From Balaenoptera acutorostrata (Eukaryota > Chordata > Mammalia > Artiodactyla > Balaenopteridae): 64,000 nt of DNA. The notes below the pieces were generated by a model. That model was not told the DNA's origin and did not search any database. It saw only the letters and a list, made by a program, of their open reading frames with translations. A program made the translations under genes and the position numbers. Positions 60,747 through 64,000 of the stretch are shown here, one piece after another (within the stretch, counting starts at the first letter, position 1; every line of letters starts with the position of its first letter). The stretch spans positions 7,382,001 through 7,446,000 of the forward strand of contig NC_080079.1 of assembly GCF_949987535.1 (NCBI RefSeq), read 5' to 3'.

Positions 60747-61729
60747 CTATAATTCTTTAATTTTTTAAAAAAGCATCCGGTTTCTCCGAGTGCAGAACAG
60801 ACAACAAATCTCTGAAGTAGTACAATTCGACGGGAATGAAATCTGAGCACCGGTGCAGTGAGCACTACCACAGAGAACCTCTGAACAAGGAGGTGGCTGG
60901 AACTTTCCTGTCCTTTTTGAATAATGAATAACAACAAACGATGAAAAGACACTACCCTACATTTAACTTGTACTCCTTTTGTGGAGCTCAAGAAATCTAT
61001 ATACAGAGAATTCTGAAATCCAAGGTGAGTATCTGCTAAAGAGGAAATGAGTCTGGTGTGACCCTGAGCGAGCCAGTTGGCTCTGTTCTCTGCTGTCACT
61101 ACAGACGCAGCCACTAACCTGGACGACCTTCCTGAATGCAGACTTCCAGTCACAAGTGGGGCTTGGAGCAGCAGATCTTCCAACAAGCCACACAAAGAAT
61201 AAGTTTTACTGATAATGTCATCTACATAACACACATGGACAGCTTAACTGTAATTACTATTAAGGTAAGTAAACAGTATTTCAAAAACCCTGCATACCCA
61301 ACACAACCATTAGACATCCTATTCTGAAAACTACACAAAAATTCAATTATCCTAAACTTTACTAGCCAGGATTACCAGTAACAATGAAATTGTCACCACA
61401 TCTTATCTCCATGAGCCCAATCTAAGCAACACTAAAACTGGGGAAAACCAAATATTAAATATTTTCAGAATATAACGGACTATTTATCAAGTCAAAGCAT
61501 TAAAAATGGATCTCAAAAGTAAATTCAAAAATAGCTTATCCCAATGTGCTAACCCTCGGCCCCTTTCCAAAATCCTGGGAAGATTTTTTTCAAAAACAAC
61601 TTGGACTGAAACCTGAATATTGCAAACACCCCAAGAGAAACCTTATAGCTGGTGAATGGCCTCTAAGCTTCCTTCTCCCCCACCATCCTTAAGCATACGT
61701 CCCTGAGGCCTGCCTCTCATCTTCTAGCC

Positions 61730-61959
61730 CAGGGGTCCCCAATCCCCGGGCCGTGGACCGGAACCGGTCTGCGGCCTGTTAGGAACCGGGCCGCACAGCA
61801 GGAGGTGAGCCGCGAGCGAGCGATGCTTCACCTGCCGCTCCCCATCGCTCTCATTACCGCCTGAACCATCCCCCCACTCCCGCCTCCCCTCCCCCAGCCC
61901 GTGGGAAAACTGTCTTCAACGAAACCGGTCCCTGGTGCCAAAAAGGTTGGTGACTGCTG
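61730..61959. mobile_element. hAT-type non-autonomous DNA transposon
   Basis: 230-bp GC-rich element, CAGGGGTCCCCAA at the left and TTGGTGACTGCTG at the right as imperfect terminal inverted repeats. Flanked by a perfect 8-bp target duplication TTCTAGCC (61722-61729 and 61960-61967), the hAT hallmark. It matches a common mammalian consensus beginning CAGGGGTCCCCAACCCC, with an internal deletion. Confidence 0.9.
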
Positions 61960-62629
61960 TTCTAGCCTCTTCAACCTCATGAGTCTCAACCATCTCCTTA
62001 GGCTACTGGTTAACTTAGGGTCCATGAACTTGGGAAGGGACCATGAATTAGAATAGGAATTTCAATTAAATTTAAATCTTTCATTTTCACTAACCTCTTG
62101 CCTACATTTAAAATGCATTTTCTTATACATCACATATATTTAATATTCTGATAACTATTTCAATATAACCGATTTCCTTTGTAATCCTATTTTTTATTTT
62201 ATACATTTAAAAACAGTATTTTGAAAAGAAGTCCATAGGTTCCACCAGACTACAAACAGCATCCATTATCTAAAATCCAATTAAACCCCCTGGCCCAGAC
62301 ACATATTCCCAAAATATAATGTTCTCCCGTTCCCAGCCCAAAAGTACTTGGCTCTGTGCCCTGTCTGCAGACACATCCCTTAGTCCAGACTCATACTCTC
62401 CCCCTTCCAGTCTCCCTGATGGCCCCTTCAGTTCTGTCCTGTAGAGTGCCTACTCCATTGAGACTAAATCCCATCACTGATTTTGTTCTTCCCCTAGAAC
62501 AAGCCTCCTTTCCACCTCCCCCATCTTGTAGCAGGGTGGTCTATGTGTACCACAGAATATAGCAAAAATTATAGTATATCACTTCCTACATTAGGTTATA
62601 TAGAAAAGACACTACAGTTTCCACTTGAA

Positions 62630-62965
62630 CCATTCTCTTGCTCTCTCCTCTCTTGGATCACTTGCTCTAGGTGAAACCAGCTACCACATCACAAGCAGCC
62701 CTACTGAGGGGCCCATGTAACAAGGATTTGAAGCCTCCTGCCAACAACTAGGTGAGTGTACTTGGAACCAGATCCCCTAGTCCCCGTTGAGCCTTTTGAC
62801 AACTGTAGCCCTGGCAGTTTGTAACCTCATGAGACCTTGAGCCAAAATCATTCAGCTAAGCTGCTCCTGGATTCCTTACTCTCAGAAACTGTGATAACAA
62901 GTGTTTGTTGTCTTAAGCTGTTAAGTTTTGAGGGGATTTGTTACACAGCAGTAAATAATAAATAC
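62630..62965 (+). repeat. MaLR-type (MLT1-like) LTR
   Basis: Text in MLT1 order: CCAACAACTAGGTGAGTG, GGAACCAGATCCCCTAGTCC, CAGCTAAGCTGCTCCTGGAT, TCAGAAACTGTGATAACAAG, GATTTGTTACACAGCAG. Old endogenous-retrovirus-related solo LTR with no coding sequence. Confidence 0.65.
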
Positions 62966-63643
62966 ACTGGGGTTCTACTGTCTTCCTGCTGTTAGTCCCC
63001 AGAATGCTCTGAAGAGGTCAGTGACTTACACCAGTCCCTCCAGAACCTTCTCACAGTCCTCTACCAGCCTGAGAGAAGCCTATGGATCCCCTAACGACTG
63101 GAGCCTTGGCTCACAGCTGCCTTCGGTCTCCTGTCTCCAGCCACCACCAGCAACTGTAACTCCACACGGCAGCCCTTCCACTACACAACTGGGCATCACA
63201 ACACAAATGCAGCCAGACCTCAGATACTACAGGAACTACTTCTTACTGTTCCATCCCATGTTCCAGAACTCTGGTCTCTCTACATCACACAGCTGCTTTT
63301 CAAACAGTCCCCTTCTCCCTTATCCTCAGTAAGCCTGTCCTTTGTTTTCAGCATGACTGTCTCTCAAGCCCTCCTTTGCTCTATCAGGTGCCCCTGCTTA
63401 CAACGGACTCTTACCAAACTAAACACATGGCTAGCCATCTCAATCATGCTTTCATCTAACGTTCATATTTATTAATCCCCTCACCCCATGCTTTGTACAT
63501 CAATGTTCCCAGATATTGGCGAACTTAAATGTGCAAGTAAGCATACACAGGAGTATACTGACCAAATTGGATTTGAATCCACAACTGATCTAACTCTCTG
63601 CAATTTTACCCTATTTCTCTTATCATTAAAAAAAAATGACCTG

Positions 63644-63910
63644 GGGAATTCCCTGGTGGTCCAATGGGTAAGACTCCACACTCCCAAGGCAGGGGACCCA
63701 GGTTTGATCCCTGGTCAGGGAATTATATCCCACATGCATGCTGCAACTAAGAGTCCGCATGTCGCAACTAAGAGTCCGCATGCCGCAACTAAGAAGTCCG
63801 CATGCTGCAACTAAGAGCCCGCATGCTGCAACTAAAGATCCCGCATGCCGCAACTACGACGTGGAGCTGCATAAATAAATAAATGAATAAATAAATAAAT
63901 ATTTTTCTTT
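63644..63910 (+). repeat. CHR-type SINE with internal tandem array
   Basis: Starts GGGGAATTCCCTGGTGGTCC and ends in (AAAT)n, with an imperfect 12-bp target duplication (63632-63643 and 63911-63922). Inside, 63736-63860 is six head-to-tail copies of a 21-22-bp unit (GCATGCTGCAACTAAGAGTCC and variants). Confidence 0.92.
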
Positions 63911-64000
63911 AAAATTACCTGGATAATATAGTCACATCCTAATTCATTTGCAACCTCTGTCCTTTGTAACATGTCCCTAGTTGTCTAATCCAGAAACCCC

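Larger units (their letters stand above)
59760..64000 (-). other. ZRANB1: Start of a large ZRANB1 intron
   Basis: No further ZRANB1 exon is found up to the window end. Contents: an L1 piece (59960-60110), three CHR SINEs (60252-60567, 60621-60746, 63644-63910), an hAT element (61730-61959), and a MaLR-type LTR (62630-62965). 60750-61729, 61968-62630 and 62966-63640 show nothing I can assign. Confidence 0.8.

Noticed and set aside
63736..63860. Short regular repeats that look CRISPR-like
   Set aside because: There are no unique spacers. The units are head to tail inside a SINE in a mammalian intron.

Overview
The window is mammalian nuclear DNA, most likely from a whale or dolphin. The coding exons have standard vertebrate splice sites. 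The young repeats are CHR-type tRNA-derived SINEs of the cetacean/hippo lineage, and I saw no ruminant Bov-tA or BovB elements. The window holds most of one gene and the 3' half of a second, pointing tail to tail.

1-40150, plus strand: CTBP2. It opens with the long retina/hair-cell-specific first exon that encodes the RIBEYE A-domain (ATG at 290). A 23.7-kb intron follows, then eight shared exons (25663-38930) encoding the CtBP2 dehydrogenase-like B-domain. Joined, these exons make an uninterrupted 991-residue RIBEYE. The first exon of the ubiquitous CtBP2 isoform is not in the window and should lie upstream. The intron after shared exon 6 must use a GC-AG splice pair to keep frame.

40150-64000, minus strand: ZRANB1 (TRABID). 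A probable 3-kb 3' UTR (about 40515-43518) is followed, going right, by seven coding exons between 43519 and 59759. They encode residues 335-708, which is the end of the Ank/UBD region and the whole OTU deubiquitinase domain including Cys443 and His585. The zinc-finger exon lies beyond 64000. The introns are full of L1 and CHR insertions. One L1 abuts the acceptor of the exon carrying the catalytic cysteine.

Intron 1 of CTBP2 is GC-rich and poor in recent repeats. It holds a 123-bp segment duplicated 1.75 kb apart at about 96% identity, and a possible enhancer just downstream of the RIBEYE exon with an RFX-type palindrome and two octamer sites. Other features are an hAT element with a perfect 8-bp target duplication, a CHR SINE with an internal 21-22-bp tandem array, and a 15-bp perfect inverted repeat. 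I found no CRISPR array, prokaryotic system or wholly new gene family.
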